DNA of 6,779 nt from Bacteroidia bacterium. GTDB lineage: Bacteria > Bacteroidota > Bacteroidia > UKL13-3. A model generated the notes under the pieces. The model saw only the letters and a list, made by a program, of their open reading frames with translations. It made no database searches and was not told the origin of the DNA. Where the stretch lies: positions 1-6,779 of the forward strand of contig JAKRSG010000314.1 of NCBI GenBank assembly GCA_022402405.1, read 5' to 3'. Position numbers and translations under genes: made by a program. Positions within the stretch are counted from its first letter, which is position 1. Each line of letters opens with the position of its first letter. Shown in pieces: positions 6,451-6,779 of this stretch.

Positions 6451-6779
6451 ATGTTAACAGTAGTTTTAATTTTAATCGTAGTAGCTTGTTTGTTGCTTAC
6501 GTTATTGGTTTTGATTCAAAATCCAAAAGGTGGTATAGCCGCTAACTTCGTTGCTCCGAGTCAGATAGTTGGGGTAAAAAGAAGTACAGACTTAGTAGAA
6601 AAAGCAACATGGGTAATGGCCATTGCTTTAGTTTCTTTGTCGTTATTATCCAATTTCTTTCGTCCAGCAGCTGGTACCGGAACCGATGTAGCTACCGAAT
6701 CTAGAATTAAAAATTCTATTGAAGAGCAAACAGTTCCTGCCGCTCCAATGGCTCCTCAGCCAGCGCAAACAGAACAAGA
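6451..6779 (+). CDS. secG: SecG, preprotein translocase subunit, 3' end beyond the window
   Basis: SecG is the small inner-membrane subunit of SecYEG and assists SecA-driven export. The frame is open for 109 codons from the ATG at 6451 to the window edge without a stop. Residues 1-22 form the first membrane helix (MLTVVLILIV and onward). QNPKGG at 23-28 is the family's signature after that helix, followed by a loop with GVKRSTDLVEKATW. The second helix is about 53-70. The tail from residue 71 is rich in Ala, Pro and Gln (PAAPMAPQPAQTEQ), common in Bacteroidota SecG, and should end within a few dozen codons. The ATG is 4 bases after the upstream stop, so translation of the two is probably coupled. 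The leader is A-rich without a Shine-Dalgarno. From memory, groES and groEL often follow in this phylum. Confidence 0.92.
   Translation, partial: MLTVVLILIVVACLLLTLLVLIQNPKGGIAANFVAPSQIVGVKRSTDLVEKATWVMAIALVSLSLLSNFFRPAAGTGTDVATESRIKNSIEEQTVPAAPMAPQPAQTEQ

Overview
The window reads as AT-rich chromosomal DNA from a member of the Bacteroidota. Four things point there: an outer-membrane TonB-dependent receptor with an N-terminal carboxypeptidase-like regulatory domain, an LptE of the Bacteroidota type, A-rich leaders without clear Shine-Dalgarno sequences, and promoter-like TTTG / TAnnTTTG elements. The citrate synthase is closest to the eukaryotic (mitochondrial) type I enzyme. From memory this form is found in some Bacteroidota, perhaps Chitinophagales or Cytophagales; the order is a guess.

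Layout. Positions 1-2391 are on the minus strand: a complete TonB-dependent receptor gene, followed 20 bases after its stop by the first 16 codons of another exported-protein gene cut by the window edge. Positions 2392-2512 are a divergent intergenic region with a near-perfect 24-bp palindrome and a good promoter candidate for the rightward gene. Positions 2513-3829 encode citrate synthase, closed by a strong intrinsic terminator at 3844-3882. From about 3895 a new rightward unit begins: lptE, a 655-residue protein of unknown function (conserved helical N-terminus, long Pro/Glu-rich disordered middle with four 21-residue tandem repeats, TPR-like C-terminus), and secG, which runs off the right edge. 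The spacings (57 bases, then 4 bases) suggest one operon.

How the genes work together. The left unit is nutrient uptake across the outer membrane, the middle is the entry step of the TCA cycle, and the right unit is envelope biogenesis (LPS export and Sec translocation). No mobile element, CRISPR array, RNA gene or defence system is visible. The least understood element is the 655-residue protein between lptE and secG. It has to start at a TTG codon, because its only in-frame ATG codons lie near the C-terminus. The other points worth checking are the palindrome between the receptor and citrate synthase genes and the overlap of a promoter motif with a possible TTG start of lptE.
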